This document shows, piece after piece, positions 24,559-32,164 of a DNA stretch of 33,480 bases; position 1 is the first letter of the stretch, and every line of letters starts with the position of its first letter. The notes under the pieces were generated by a model. That model worked only from the letters and a program-made list of their open reading frames with translations, was not told where the DNA came from and ran no database searches. Both the position numbers and the translations under genes were made by a program. This stretch comes from Caldilineaceae bacterium (GTDB lineage Bacteria; Chloroflexota; Anaerolineae; Caldilineales; Caldilineaceae): positions 1 to 33,480 of the forward strand of contig JAHDWH010000013.1 in assembly GCA_023384455.1 (NCBI GenBank), given 5' to 3'.

Positions 24559-25596
24559 TTACCACTCGTCCAACTGCAAATCTTCGCCGTCCAGCACCCG
24601 CAGATAGCTCTCGTAGCGTTCCGCCGCGATCTCGCCCCGCGCCACCGCGGCCCGTACTGCGCACTCTGGCTCGTGGGTATGGGTGCAGTTGGGGAAGCGG
24701 CAGTCGTGGATAAAGGGTTTCATTTCGACAAAGTAGAAGGCCAGTGAGCCGGGATCGATCTCGTACAGCCCCAGCTCCCGGATGCCGGGGGTGTCGGCAA
24801 TAAATGTCTCTTTGCCAAAGGGCAGGCGGATGAGATGGGCGCCCCGGGTGGTGTGTTGGCCTTTGCCCTCAAAATCCCGCACTTCGCCCACCCGCAGATT
24901 CAGGCCGGGATGGAGCGCGTTGATCAGCGCGCTTTTGCCCACACCACTGGGGCCGGAGACGACAGTCAGCCGGTCTTCCAGCAGCGCGTGAAGCTCATCC
25001 AGCCCCCGCCCTTCGGTCACGCTGGCATAGAGCATCGGATAGCCCAGCTTCTCATACTCGCCGAAAATGGACTTGGCCCCGTCCAACCCGGTCAGGTCGA
25101 TTTTGTTGACACAGATAATCGCGGGCAGTTCGTTGGACTCGGCGATGACGAGGAAACGGTCCAGCATCCGGGTGTGGGGTTCTGGCTCGGCCGCGGCAAA
25201 GACGATCAGCACCTGGTCCGGGTTGGCCAGAATCACATCTTCGGCAGGACGATTGGAGCCGGGGCGCTGGCGGCTGAGGACCGAATCCCGCTCGTCTACA
25301 GAGTCGATCTGCCCCTTTTTCTTGCCTTCGGGCACAATCTCCACCCGATCCCCTACGGCCACCAGTGTGCTCTCCCGGCTGCGTTCCTGCAATAGGCGTC
25401 CCCGCACCCGGCAAAGGCGTATGCCATCATCGGTCTCCACTTCGTAGTGGTGGCCCAGTGCCCGCACCACTACACCGGGCAAAGTTGTCTCCACACGCTT
25501 TTTCGGCTTGGGTTTGCTGCTTACGGGGCCTTCAAAATTGTCGTCTTCATAGGCTTCGTCGTAGGCGTCGTAATCGATTGGGGTGTAGCGGGGCAA
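24559..25596 (-). CDS. rsgA: Ribosome small subunit biogenesis GTPase RsgA
   Basis: A 345-residue circularly permuted GTPase that checks late 30S maturation. An acidic and then Lys-rich N-terminal extension (1-38, [19 protein letters not shown]) precedes an OB fold (about 40-110). The G motifs come in permuted order: NKID (164-167, G4), GPSGVGKS (215-222, G1), GKGQHTTR (244-251, G2) and DTPG (268-271, G3). A C-terminal zinc knuckle uses Cys299, Cys304, His306/His308 and Cys312. The start is a TTG at 25596-25594, 7 bases behind AAGGAG. It follows maf by 43 bases, and the restriction-modification genes were evidently placed directly behind it. Confidence 0.95.
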   Translation of the reverse strand: MPRYTPIDYDAYDEAYEDDNFEGPVSSKPKPKKRVETTLPGVVVRALGHHYEVETDDGIRLCRVRGRLLQERSRESTLVAVGDRVEIVPEGKKKGQIDSVDERDSVLSRQRPGSNRPAEDVILANPDQVLIVFAAAEPEPHTRMLDRFLVIAESNELPAIICVNKIDLTGLDGAKSIFGEYEKLGYPMLYASVTEGRGLDELHALLEDRLTVVSGPSGVGKSALINALHPGLNLRVGEVRDFEGKGQHTTRGAHLIRLPFGKETFIADTPGIRELGLYEIDPGSLAFYFVEMKPFIHDCRFPNCTHTHEPECAVRAAVARGEIAAERYESYLRVLDGEDLQLDEW

Positions 25597-25639
25597 GCGT
25601 TGACTCCTTGGCTAACAGGCAATTGTTGAAGTCAGTGTA

Positions 25640-26311
25640 TCAACCCCCCGCGGGACTGTCAATCTGGCAACAGGCAAGACCGGTCAAGCGCTGGCAGACC
25701 CCGGCCAGGGGGCAATCGACCGCCACGCCAAAATGGGAGAGAAGCCCCCGCAGATCGGCAGCGGGCAGACCCATCACCCCGGAAGGGCAGCCGTCCAGCC
25801 GGGCCACGGGATCGAAGCCCCGATGCTGAATGGCGTAGGCACCGGCCTTGTCCAGGGGATCGCCGGTGGCAATATAGGCAGCAATTTCGGTGTCGGTATA
25901 GGCGCGCATTGTGACGTGGGTAGTGTTGACGACCACTCGCTGCTCCTGCACTTTACCATCTACCCGGACGACAGCCAGGGCGCTGTGGACCTGATGCACC
26001 CGGCCACGCAGGGCCACCAGCATCCGGGTAGCGTCGGCGGCGTCAGCGGGTTTGCCCAACAGTTCGCCCGCCAACGCCACGACCGTATCCGCGCCGATGA
26101 TCAGGGCGGGGTGTTGGTGGACGGGCAAGAGATCGGCGACGCCCCGCGCTTTGCTCCGGGCCAGCCGGGCCGCCAGCGCCTCGGCTTTCTCGCCGGGTAA
26201 GGGCGTTTCGTCGATGTCTGCCTGGGTTGCGCAATGCCCAATCCCCAACGCTGCAAGAAACTGGCGACGACGGGGGCTGGCTGAAGCCAGTATGACTTTT
26301 AGCGGATTCAT
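25640..26311 (-). CDS. maf: Maf family nucleotide pyrophosphatase
   Basis: A 223-residue house-cleaning pyrophosphatase of the Maf/Ham1-like fold that hydrolyses dTTP/UTP or modified nucleotides. The N-terminus VILASASPRRRQFLAALG is the diagnostic Maf motif. IIGADTVVALAGELLGKP (about 70-87) and the middle TYTDTEI/GDPLDKAGAYAIQHRG (about 134-160) carry the catalytic acid and base residues. GCPSGVMGLP is the conserved C-terminal loop. The start is the ATG at 26311 (MNPLKVILASASP); the longer frame would add a foreign N-terminus. The protein has about 25 extra residues at the end, including several cysteines (CPLAGVCQ, ACCQ), that are unusual for Maf and of unknown meaning. Confidence 0.93.
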   Translation of the reverse strand: MNPLKVILASASPRRRQFLAALGIGHCATQADIDETPLPGEKAEALAARLARSKARGVADLLPVHQHPALIIGADTVVALAGELLGKPADAADATRMLVALRGRVHQVHSALAVVRVDGKVQEQRVVVNTTHVTMRAYTDTEIAAYIATGDPLDKAGAYAIQHRGFDPVARLDGCPSGVMGLPAADLRGLLSHFGVAVDCPLAGVCQRLTGLACCQIDSPAGG

Positions 26312-26344
26312 AGCTTTTCTGTAGTATGATAAAGTGGAAAATAG

Positions 26345-26436
26345 GTAACTACTCCGGGTGCGACGCACTCGCCATACTCATTTTGCAGTGGAATCTACCC
26401 CTGGCGAGTGCGTCGCACCCGGAGCCTGAGTAGTTA
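26345..26436. repeat. Palindromic element, family B (copy 2)
   Basis: Identical 19-base arms GGGTGCGACGCACTCGCCA (26356-26374) and complement (26402-26420) with a 27-base loop, as at 14261-14325. Here an additional outer pair, GTAACTACT (26345 onward) and AGTAGTTAC (about 26428-26436), extends the palindrome. It lies in the divergent gap between maf and the receiver-ParA gene, so it belongs to neither coding sequence. Confidence 0.85.
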
Positions 26437-26501
26437 CGAAAATAGAAGGCAATCGTGTCTGTAGATCAGAGCCTATTATATTCGATTGTAAGAGGAAGTG
26501 C

Positions 26502-27677
26502 ATGGCCTACAAAATTCTGCTTGCTGAGGATGAGCCGACTATGCGTCGGTTGATGGGAATGCTGTTGGGGCGTCAGGGACACCAGGTGATCGAAGCCGAG
26601 AATGGCGCACCTGTGGTCGATTTGGCCCAGCAGCATCAGCCTGATCTGATTCTGCTGGATATTATGATGCCTGTAGTGGACGGCTTCGAGACGTTGCGCC
26701 GCATCCGCGCCACCCCGGGTATCGATGACATTCCAGTTATCTTTCTTTCGGCCAAGAGCCAAATCGAGGATCGGGTCGAGGGGCTGCGTATGGGCGCAGA
26801 CGATTATCTGATCAAACCCGCGGACCCCAATGAACTGATGGCCCGTATCGATTCGGTGATGCTACGTTCCCGGCGAGAGGCGCGTCGGGTCAAGGGTAAA
26901 GTTTTTGGTTTTATGGGGGCAAAGGGCGGGGTCGGCGTCACGACGGTTGTGGTCAATATGGCCCTCTATCTTCATCAGTTGGGGCGGGCTGTGCTGGCAG
27001 GTGATATGCACCTGGCCTTTGGCGGTCTGGCTGATCGTCTGGGAATGGACCCACCCCAGACTACCGCCAATTTGGCTCTGCTCTCTGCCGACGCTATTGA
27101 AGGAGGCATATTACAGAAAGTGTTGACGCGTCACAGCAGCGGACTCTCTGTTTTGGCCAGCCCGGCCAATGTGCCCAGCGGGGTCACCTACTCGGCGGAC
27201 CATCTCATTGCTATCGCTGAGCAGGCGGCCTATGCAGCCCAATTTGTGATGCTCGATCTGCCCAATGACCCGGATATTATCGAAGTGCTGGCTGATCAAC
27301 TGAGCGGTATTGTGCTTGTATCGGGCAGCGAACCCACATCCCTGCGGGCGGCTCAACGCTGGGCACGACACTTGGGCCATCTGGGTCTGCACGACCGGTT
27401 GAGTTCCCTGTTGGTCCACCGACAAGGCCAGAACCAGCAATACGCTACAGCCGCCACCGTCACCGAGAAATTGGGCTGCCTCTTTCTGGGGGATATTCCC
27501 TGCAAGCCCGATCTCTATTTCAACGCTGAATATACCCAAACACCTGTCCTGCTGAATCAGAAGGAGTCACCGGAGCGGGCGGTCTACCAATCCATCGCCC
27601 AGAAGTTGACCGATTATGCCGATATTCTGGAACAGTTTCACAAGACAGAGATTTTGAAGAGTGATCGTCTGCTCTAG
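26502..27677 (+). CDS. Response-regulator receiver domain fused to a ParA/MinD-type ATPase (CpaE/TadZ-like)
   Basis: 391 residues. Residues 1-125 are a canonical receiver domain: acidic pair Asp10-Glu11, phospho-acceptor Asp53 in LLDIMMP, a Ser/Thr switch near 83, and Lys105 in LIKP. After a basic linker (RSRREARRVKGK), residues 132-391 form a ParA/MinD-like ATPase with the deviant Walker A KGGVGVTT (141-148) and a Walker B-like VMLDLPND. This is the CpaE/TadZ order, proteins that place pilus machinery at the cell pole. Unlike many CpaE proteins, the receiver keeps all phosphorylation residues. No tad, flp or cpa genes flank it, so its partner is elsewhere. The start is the ATG at 26502, with GAGGAAG 6 bases upstream. 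A terminator candidate follows at 27735. Confidence 0.88.
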   Translation: MAYKILLAEDEPTMRRLMGMLLGRQGHQVIEAENGAPVVDLAQQHQPDLILLDIMMPVVDGFETLRRIRATPGIDDIPVIFLSAKSQIEDRVEGLRMGADDYLIKPADPNELMARIDSVMLRSRREARRVKGKVFGFMGAKGGVGVTTVVVNMALYLHQLGRAVLAGDMHLAFGGLADRLGMDPPQTTANLALLSADAIEGGILQKVLTRHSSGLSVLASPANVPSGVTYSADHLIAIAEQAAYAAQFVMLDLPNDPDIIEVLADQLSGIVLVSGSEPTSLRAAQRWARHLGHLGLHDRLSSLLVHRQGQNQQYATAATVTEKLGCLFLGDIPCKPDLYFNAEYTQTPVLLNQKESPERAVYQSIAQKLTDYADILEQFHKTEILKSDRLL

Positions 27678-27734
27678 TATCAGCCCTGGGAATCCAGACG
27701 CTTGGCTTAATAGCCCGATCTTTGCCATAGACCC

Positions 27735-27798
27735 AAAGCGGACAGATGCAATGTGAGATTTACCCGCTGGCTCACATTTCACCTTTCCGCTTTTTTTT
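27735..27798 (+). terminator. Bipartite hairpin with T tract behind the receiver-ParA gene
   Basis: Outer AAAGCGG (27735-27741) pairs with CCGCTTT (27787-27793). Inside is a second perfect stem, ATGTGAG (27751-27757) with CTCACAT (27771-27777). Eight T follow immediately (27791-27798). The two-tier form is unusual but fits an intrinsic terminator. The remaining gap holds a TACAAT that could be a -10 (27800-27805) for the next gene. Confidence 0.65.
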
Positions 27799-27828
27799 GT
27801 ACAATCATCCCAGGAGGCTACACACAGA

Positions 27829-28761
27829 ATGTTCGACGAACTCTTTTCCCTGGCAACTTTGATCGGAATCCTGCACAGCGGCGTGCGCCTGGCGACACCC
27901 TATCTTTTCGCTGCGCTGGGCGAAACCTTTGCCCAGCGCTCCGGTGTGCTCAATCTGGGCGTGGATGGGATGATGCTGATGGGGGCGTTCACCGCATTTT
28001 ATGTGGTCTTCAACGGGGGCAACCTCTGGGTGGGCCTGCTGGCGGCTATCGCTGTGGGCTGTCTGATGGGGCTGCTGATGGCGGTGGTCAGCGTGACGAT
28101 GCAAGCCGAACAGGGCATCAGCGGCATCGGACTCTATCTTTTTGGCCTGGGGCTGAGCAGCCTGCTCTTCAAAACCCTCATCGGTTCTGTGGAAGGGGTC
28201 AGCGGCTTTTCCCGGCTGGCGCTGCCCTTCCTCAGCGATCTGCCCATCATCGGCCATATCTTCTTCAGCCACAACCTTCTGGTCTACCTGGCCTATGTGA
28301 TGGTGCCCGTCACTGCCTTTGTGTTGAACAAGACTACCTTTGGCCTGAGCATTCGCGCCGTAGGCCATAACCCGGAAGCAGCCGATTCCTTGGGCGTCAA
28401 TGTGAACCGCATCCGCTACGCCACCCTTGCCATCGGCGGCGGGCTGGCCGGTGTGGCGGGTGCCTCTCTGAGTATTGGGCTGCTCAATGTGTTTCAGGAG
28501 AATATGACCAACGGTCTGGGCTTTATCGCCGTGGCCCTGGTCTATTTTGGCAGTTGGCGGCCCGTGGGTGTCCTGGGCGGCGCGCTGCTCTTCAGTCTGG
28601 TCAATGCCCTGCAACTCTGGGTGCAGGTGCTGGGCATTCCCATCCCCTCGGATATTGCGGTAATGCTCCCCTATGTACTTACGATTGTCGTCCTCACCCT
28701 CACAGTGCGCCAGATTCGCCAGCCCGCAGCCCTGGCCAAACCCTACGCACGGGGAGAATAG
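27829..28761 (+). CDS. ABC transporter permease of the BmpA/nucleoside (YufQ/NupQ-like) family
   Basis: A 310-residue integral membrane protein with about eight to ten hydrophobic segments, of the branched-chain/ribose permease fold (COG1079-like). ALGETFAQRSGVLNLGVDGMMLMGAF (about 29-54) is the family signature, and GLSIRAVGHNPEAADSLGVNV (about 172-192) is the cytoplasmic EAA-like loop that docks the ATPase. Such permeases import nucleosides or purine-like solutes with a lipoprotein BmpA, an ATPase and a second permease. None of these are in the window, so this is an orphan or the tail of a split operon. The start is the ATG at 27829, with AGGAGG 11 bases upstream, a slightly long spacing. 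Confidence 0.9.
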   Translation: MFDELFSLATLIGILHSGVRLATPYLFAALGETFAQRSGVLNLGVDGMMLMGAFTAFYVVFNGGNLWVGLLAAIAVGCLMGLLMAVVSVTMQAEQGISGIGLYLFGLGLSSLLFKTLIGSVEGVSGFSRLALPFLSDLPIIGHIFFSHNLLVYLAYVMVPVTAFVLNKTTFGLSIRAVGHNPEAADSLGVNVNRIRYATLAIGGGLAGVAGASLSIGLLNVFQENMTNGLGFIAVALVYFGSWRPVGVLGGALLFSLVNALQLWVQVLGIPIPSDIAVMLPYVLTIVVLTLTVRQIRQPAALAKPYARGE

Positions 28762-28807
28762 CGGCCGCAGGCTGGCCTGCTGCGAAAATCAGGACGCTGA
28801 TAGCGCT

Positions 28808-28880
28808 GGAAAAGTGGATTGACGCGGATAAAAATCTGCGCAGATCATCTGTTTCTGCGTAAACCAGCGTCCGCTTTTCC
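28808..28880. repeat. Intergenic inverted repeat behind the permease
   Basis: GGAAAAG (28808-28814) and GACGC (about 28821-28825) face GCGTC and CTTTTCC (about 28867-28880). The inner part contains GATAAAAATCTGCGCAGAT, related to the CACGGAT word family. The gap 28762-28914 holds no gene. GGCTGGCC words around 28771 are echoed by GGCTGACCAGCC near 28885. Confidence 0.6.
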
Positions 28881-28914
28881 TGTAGGCTGACCAGCCCATC
28901 ACACCGGATTGTCA

Positions 28915-29817
28915 ATGTCATCTACCTTTCCCATCTTTCCCGTCGATCTGCAAGCCCACAGCACCTTTTCGGACGGCACAGAGACACCCACCGAATTGGT
29001 GGAACAGGCGGCCAGGCTGGGCATTGGGGTGCTGGCCGTCACCGATCACGACAGCGTATTGGGTGTGGACGAAGCCCTGGCCGCGGGCCAGAGGCTGGGC
29101 GTGCGGGTTCTGCCTGCCATCGAATTCAGTATTGCCAGCGAACGCAAGCGGGATTTCCTGGACATCAATATCCTGGGCTATGGCATCCGCCACAAGGATT
29201 TGGAACTCCAGGCCATTCTACAGCGGGTGATGGAGAGCCGGGTGGAGCAGAAGATACGCCAGGTGGAGCGCTTGCAGAGCTACGGCGTCATTGCACCCCT
29301 GGACGAAGTGCTGGCCCTGGCGGGTGGTGTGCCGGGGCGTCCCCACATCGCACAGGTTGCGCTGAAACACAACCCGGAACGTTTCCAGAGCATCGACGAC
29401 GTTTTTCGTCAATTTCTGGCCGGGGATGCCCTGAATTCGGTCTATGTGGGGCGCACTTTCAGCCTGAATCTGGAGGATGCCATCGACTTGACCCACCAGG
29501 CCGGCGGCGTGGCTGTCCTGGCCCATCCCGGCCTGTACCACCGGGTGCAGGATATGGAAAACGCGCTCTCCCGGATGGTGGACGCGGGTCTGGATGGGCT
29601 GGAGGTACGCTACCCCTACGCCAGAGAGAAGCGGCGCAGCGTGCCCATCCCCGCCGCGGACGAGCTGACCGCCTATTTTGCCGCAATGGCTCAGCAGCAC
29701 AATCTGCTCATCACCGCCGGCAGCGACTATCACGGCGCAAACAAAGCCAACCGTCTGGGCGAGGCCGGGCTGAGGTGGGACGAATGGCAAGCCCTCTGTG
29801 CCCGCTGTGGCTGGTAA
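28915..29817 (+). CDS. PHP domain phosphoesterase (RNase AM/TrpH-like)
   Basis: A 300-residue metal-dependent phosphoesterase. The polymerase and histidinol phosphatase motifs read: DLQAHSTFSDG (11-21), AVTDHDS (41-47), AIEFS with Glu70, GRPHIA, VAVLAHPG and AGSDYHG. This order matches the 5'-3' exoribonuclease AM / 3',5'-nucleotide phosphatase group. The first motif has Gln13 where HxH is usual, so one metal ligand may be altered; some family members appear to tolerate this. The start is the ATG at 28915; a TTG two codons earlier is an alternative. It is followed after 6 bases by alr, so PHP, alr and nth form one operon. Confidence 0.88.
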   Translation: MSSTFPIFPVDLQAHSTFSDGTETPTELVEQAARLGIGVLAVTDHDSVLGVDEALAAGQRLGVRVLPAIEFSIASERKRDFLDINILGYGIRHKDLELQAILQRVMESRVEQKIRQVERLQSYGVIAPLDEVLALAGGVPGRPHIAQVALKHNPERFQSIDDVFRQFLAGDALNSVYVGRTFSLNLEDAIDLTHQAGGVAVLAHPGLYHRVQDMENALSRMVDAGLDGLEVRYPYAREKRRSVPIPAADELTAYFAAMAQQHNLLITAGSDYHGANKANRLGEAGLRWDEWQALCARCGW

Positions 29818-29823
29818 CGCCCT

Positions 29824-31053
29824 ATGCTGCCAACGGATAACTTACAACCGCCCACGCCCTACCCCCGCCCCACCTGGCTGGAAATCGATCTGGCCGCTCT
29901 GACCGGGAATGTCCAGGCCTTGCGCCAAATGATTGGCCCCGAACGCCAGCTTTTTGCAGTGGTCAAAGCCAATGGCTATGGGCACGGCGCTACGCTCATC
30001 GGACCGGCTGCCCTGGCCGCGGGCGCGGACCGGCTGGCTGTGGCTACCCTGGGCGAAGCGGTGGCCTTGCGCCGGGTCGGGGTCACAGCCCCGATTCTGC
30101 TGTTGGGATACCCCCCCGACTATCTGGGCCCAGAGTTGCTGGCCTGGAATCTGGACGCCACCCTCTTTGACAGCCAGACGGCTGCGGCCTGGTCTGCCAC
30201 AGGGCAGGCCGCGGGGCGGCAGATACGCGTTCACGTGAAGGTGGATACGGGAATGCACCGGCTTGGCCTGGCCCCGGAAGATGGGGGCGCCTTTCTCTCC
30301 CTCCTGGCCGGGTTGCCCGGTCTGGAAGTGGAGGGTATTTATACCCATTTCAGCACAGCCGACGAGACAGACCCGCGCTATGCACTGCTGCAATTGAGCC
30401 GTTTTCAGGGCCTTCTTTGCGCGCTTGGGGCTGCGGGTCTGCGTCCACCCCTGGCCCACGCGGCCAACTCGGCAGCCATTCTCAGCCTGCCCGCCAGCCA
30501 TCTGGACGGGGCCCGGGCGGGCATTGCTCTCTACGGGCTGCACCCCAGCCCGCAGGTGGAACTGCCCCCCGGCTTTCGCCCCGTCCTCAGTTGGAAGGCG
30601 CGCATTGCCCAGGTGAAGCGGCTGGCTGTGGGCGAGCCGGTCTCCTATGGCAATCGCTGGCAAGCATCCCGACCCAGCCAGGTGGCGATTGTGCCCGTCG
30701 GCTATGCCGACGGCTTTCCCCGGGCGCCCCACACCTGGCAGACGCTGCTGATCCACGGACAGTCGCTTCCGATTGTCGGGCGGGTCTGTATGGATATGAC
30801 AGTTGTGGATGTCACCGCTTTGGCAGAGGCGGGGATCGACGTGCAGGCCGGGGATGAGGTTGTCCTGATCGGCAGCCAGGGCCCGGCCACCCTTTCGGCG
30901 GAGGAGGCGGCCCGGCGGTTGGAGACGATCAATTACGAAGTGATCAGCCGGTTGATGGCCCGTTTGCCCCGACTCCCCGTAGGGCGGACTGGTAGTCCGT
31001 TAGGAAGTCAGGCGGACTGCCAGTCCGCCCTACGGGAGGGAGAATCAGAATGA
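29824..31053 (+). CDS. alr: Alanine racemase
   Basis: A 409-residue PLP enzyme converting L- to D-alanine for peptidoglycan. The fold III barrel shows the PLP lysine Lys48 in VVKANGYGHG. VKVDTGMHRLGL (138-149) and YTHFSTAD (173-180) are conserved, and the second catalytic base Tyr294 is in VPVGYADGFPR. VGRVCMDMTVVDVT (318-331) is the C-terminal beta domain. Residues 384-409 (VGRTGSPLGSQADCQSAL...) are not part of the family and are encoded by a perfect DNA hairpin (30976-31036). The stop overlaps the nth start by 4 bases (ATGA). The start is the ATG at 29824. The presence of alr implies that D-alanine is made, though many relatives are monoderm. Confidence 0.95.
   Translation: MLPTDNLQPPTPYPRPTWLEIDLAALTGNVQALRQMIGPERQLFAVVKANGYGHGATLIGPAALAAGADRLAVATLGEAVALRRVGVTAPILLLGYPPDYLGPELLAWNLDATLFDSQTAAAWSATGQAAGRQIRVHVKVDTGMHRLGLAPEDGGAFLSLLAGLPGLEVEGIYTHFSTADETDPRYALLQLSRFQGLLCALGAAGLRPPLAHAANSAAILSLPASHLDGARAGIALYGLHPSPQVELPPGFRPVLSWKARIAQVKRLAVGEPVSYGNRWQASRPSQVAIVPVGYADGFPRAPHTWQTLLIHGQSLPIVGRVCMDMTVVDVTALAEAGIDVQAGDEVVLIGSQGPATLSAEEAARRLETINYEVISRLMARLPRLPVGRTGSPLGSQADCQSALREGESE
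30976..31036. repeat. Coding palindromic repeat at the 3' end of alr
   Basis: CCCGTAGGGCGGACTGG (from 30976) pairs with CCAGTCCGCCCTACGGG (to 31036); inside, AGTCCG/CGGACT extends the stem. The arms enclose about 13 bases. The hairpin is translated as the last part of alr and stands 13 bases before the nth start codon. Peptides such as ADCQSALRE are typical products of this kind of repeat. Confidence 0.85.
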
Positions 31054-31742
31054 ACGAGCGCGCAGAGAAAGCGGCCGGCGTCTATACCCGGCTGGCTGGG
31101 GTCTATGGAATACCCGACTGGCGACCGGTCAACGAACCGGTGGACGAGCTGATCCTGACGATTCTCAGCGCCAACACCAATGACCGCAACAGCCAGGCCG
31201 CCTTTGAAACCCTTGTGGCGCGCTTCGGCCACGACTGGGACGCGGTACGCCGAGCACCCCTGGCCGAGGTAAAGGCCGCCATTCGGGTGGCGGGGATGTA
31301 CAACCAGAAAGCGCCTGCGCTTGTGGCAAGTCTGGAAAAACTGCATCAGGAGGTGGGGGCCTACACCCTGGACCATTTAGCCCCGATGCCCGTGGAGCAG
31401 GCCCTGGCCTATTTGCAGAGCTTCCCCGGTGTGGGCCACAAGACGGCCAGTATCGTCCTGCTCTTCTGCTTTCGCAAGCAGACCTTTCCCGTAGACACCC
31501 ACATCCAGCGCCAGAGCCAGCGTCTGGGGATCAGCCACGCCAAAGCATCGCCCCTGGCCGTCAAGCGGGACTGGGAGACGCTGCTGCCCCAGGCCGACTA
31601 TTACAGCCTGCACTTGAATCTGATCCGTCACGGGCGGGAGGTCTGCGACGCCCGCGCGCCCCGTTGCGCGCACTGTGTGCTGGCCTCCCTGTGCGACTAT
31701 ACGGTTCAGGCGGAGAGGGAGACGGTGGTGGAAAGGTTTTGA
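31050..31742 (+). CDS. nth: Endonuclease III
   Basis: A 230-residue bifunctional DNA glycosylase/AP lyase for oxidised pyrimidines. The N-terminal LILTILSANTNDRNSQAAF (34-52) matches the Nth core, with Asn-Thr-Asn where Gln-Thr/Ser-Asp is common. The helix-hairpin-helix LQSFPGVGHKTASIVLLF (122-139) contains the Schiff-base Lys131. FPVDTHIQR holds the catalytic Asp149. Cys199-x6-Cys206-x2-Cys209-x5-Cys215 binds a [4Fe-4S] cluster. The start is the ATG at 31050, overlapping the alr stop, with GGAGGGAG about 8 bases upstream inside the alr tail. It converges with vapC at a 2-base distance. Confidence 0.94.
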   Translation: MNERAEKAAGVYTRLAGVYGIPDWRPVNEPVDELILTILSANTNDRNSQAAFETLVARFGHDWDAVRRAPLAEVKAAIRVAGMYNQKAPALVASLEKLHQEVGAYTLDHLAPMPVEQALAYLQSFPGVGHKTASIVLLFCFRKQTFPVDTHIQRQSQRLGISHAKASPLAVKRDWETLLPQADYYSLHLNLIRHGREVCDARAPRCAHCVLASLCDYTVQAERETVVERF

Positions 31743-31744
31743 AC

Positions 31745-32161
31745 TTAGCCGTGCGAGTGGGGAGGCAATTCTTGTTGACCGAGAAGCTCAGGAGGAATTG
31801 CACGCATATGATCATCACGATGAACCAGTATGGCTGTCCTGGTCTGGGCAACAGCAGCGATCAGAGCATCTATCAGTGGTAAACGTTGTGGCGTACGACA
31901 GCCGATCACAAAAGCAGTTTTGGCTACGAGAGTATCTATCGAAACGACGTCAGAGAACAACAATTGGTATGCGACGAAAACTTCTTCGATTTCTATTTCC
32001 GTAGCACCCAATTCGCGCAGGCGACGACCAAATTCTGTCAAAGAAACGCTGGCGATAATCAGTTCAGCGTCATCAGTTTCAAACAAAGCCTGGACTATAT
32101 CCCAACCGGCTTCCTGACGAAAGTGAGCCAACAGTGCGGAAGTGTCCAGCAGATAGCGCAT
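31745..32161 (-). CDS. vapC: PIN domain toxin of a VapBC module
   Basis: A 138-residue PIN-fold ribonuclease. The acidic metal site is complete: Asp6 (LLDTSALL), Glu43 (SLTEF), Asp98 (LPLIDALIAAVA) and Asp116 (LVHRDDHM). It begins 3 bases behind the antitoxin stop, so the two are cotranscribed and coupled. VapC toxins cut tRNA or rRNA and are held inactive by VapB. The cellular target cannot be inferred. GC is lower than in nth. The gene ends 2 bases from the nth stop, so transcripts from both sides overlap. Confidence 0.9.
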   Translation of the reverse strand: MRYLLDTSALLAHFRQEAGWDIVQALFETDDAELIIASVSLTEFGRRLRELGATEIEIEEVFVAYQLLFSDVVSIDTLVAKTAFVIGCRTPQRLPLIDALIAAVAQTRTAILVHRDDHMRAIPPELLGQQELPPHSHG

Positions 32162-32164
32162 ACA

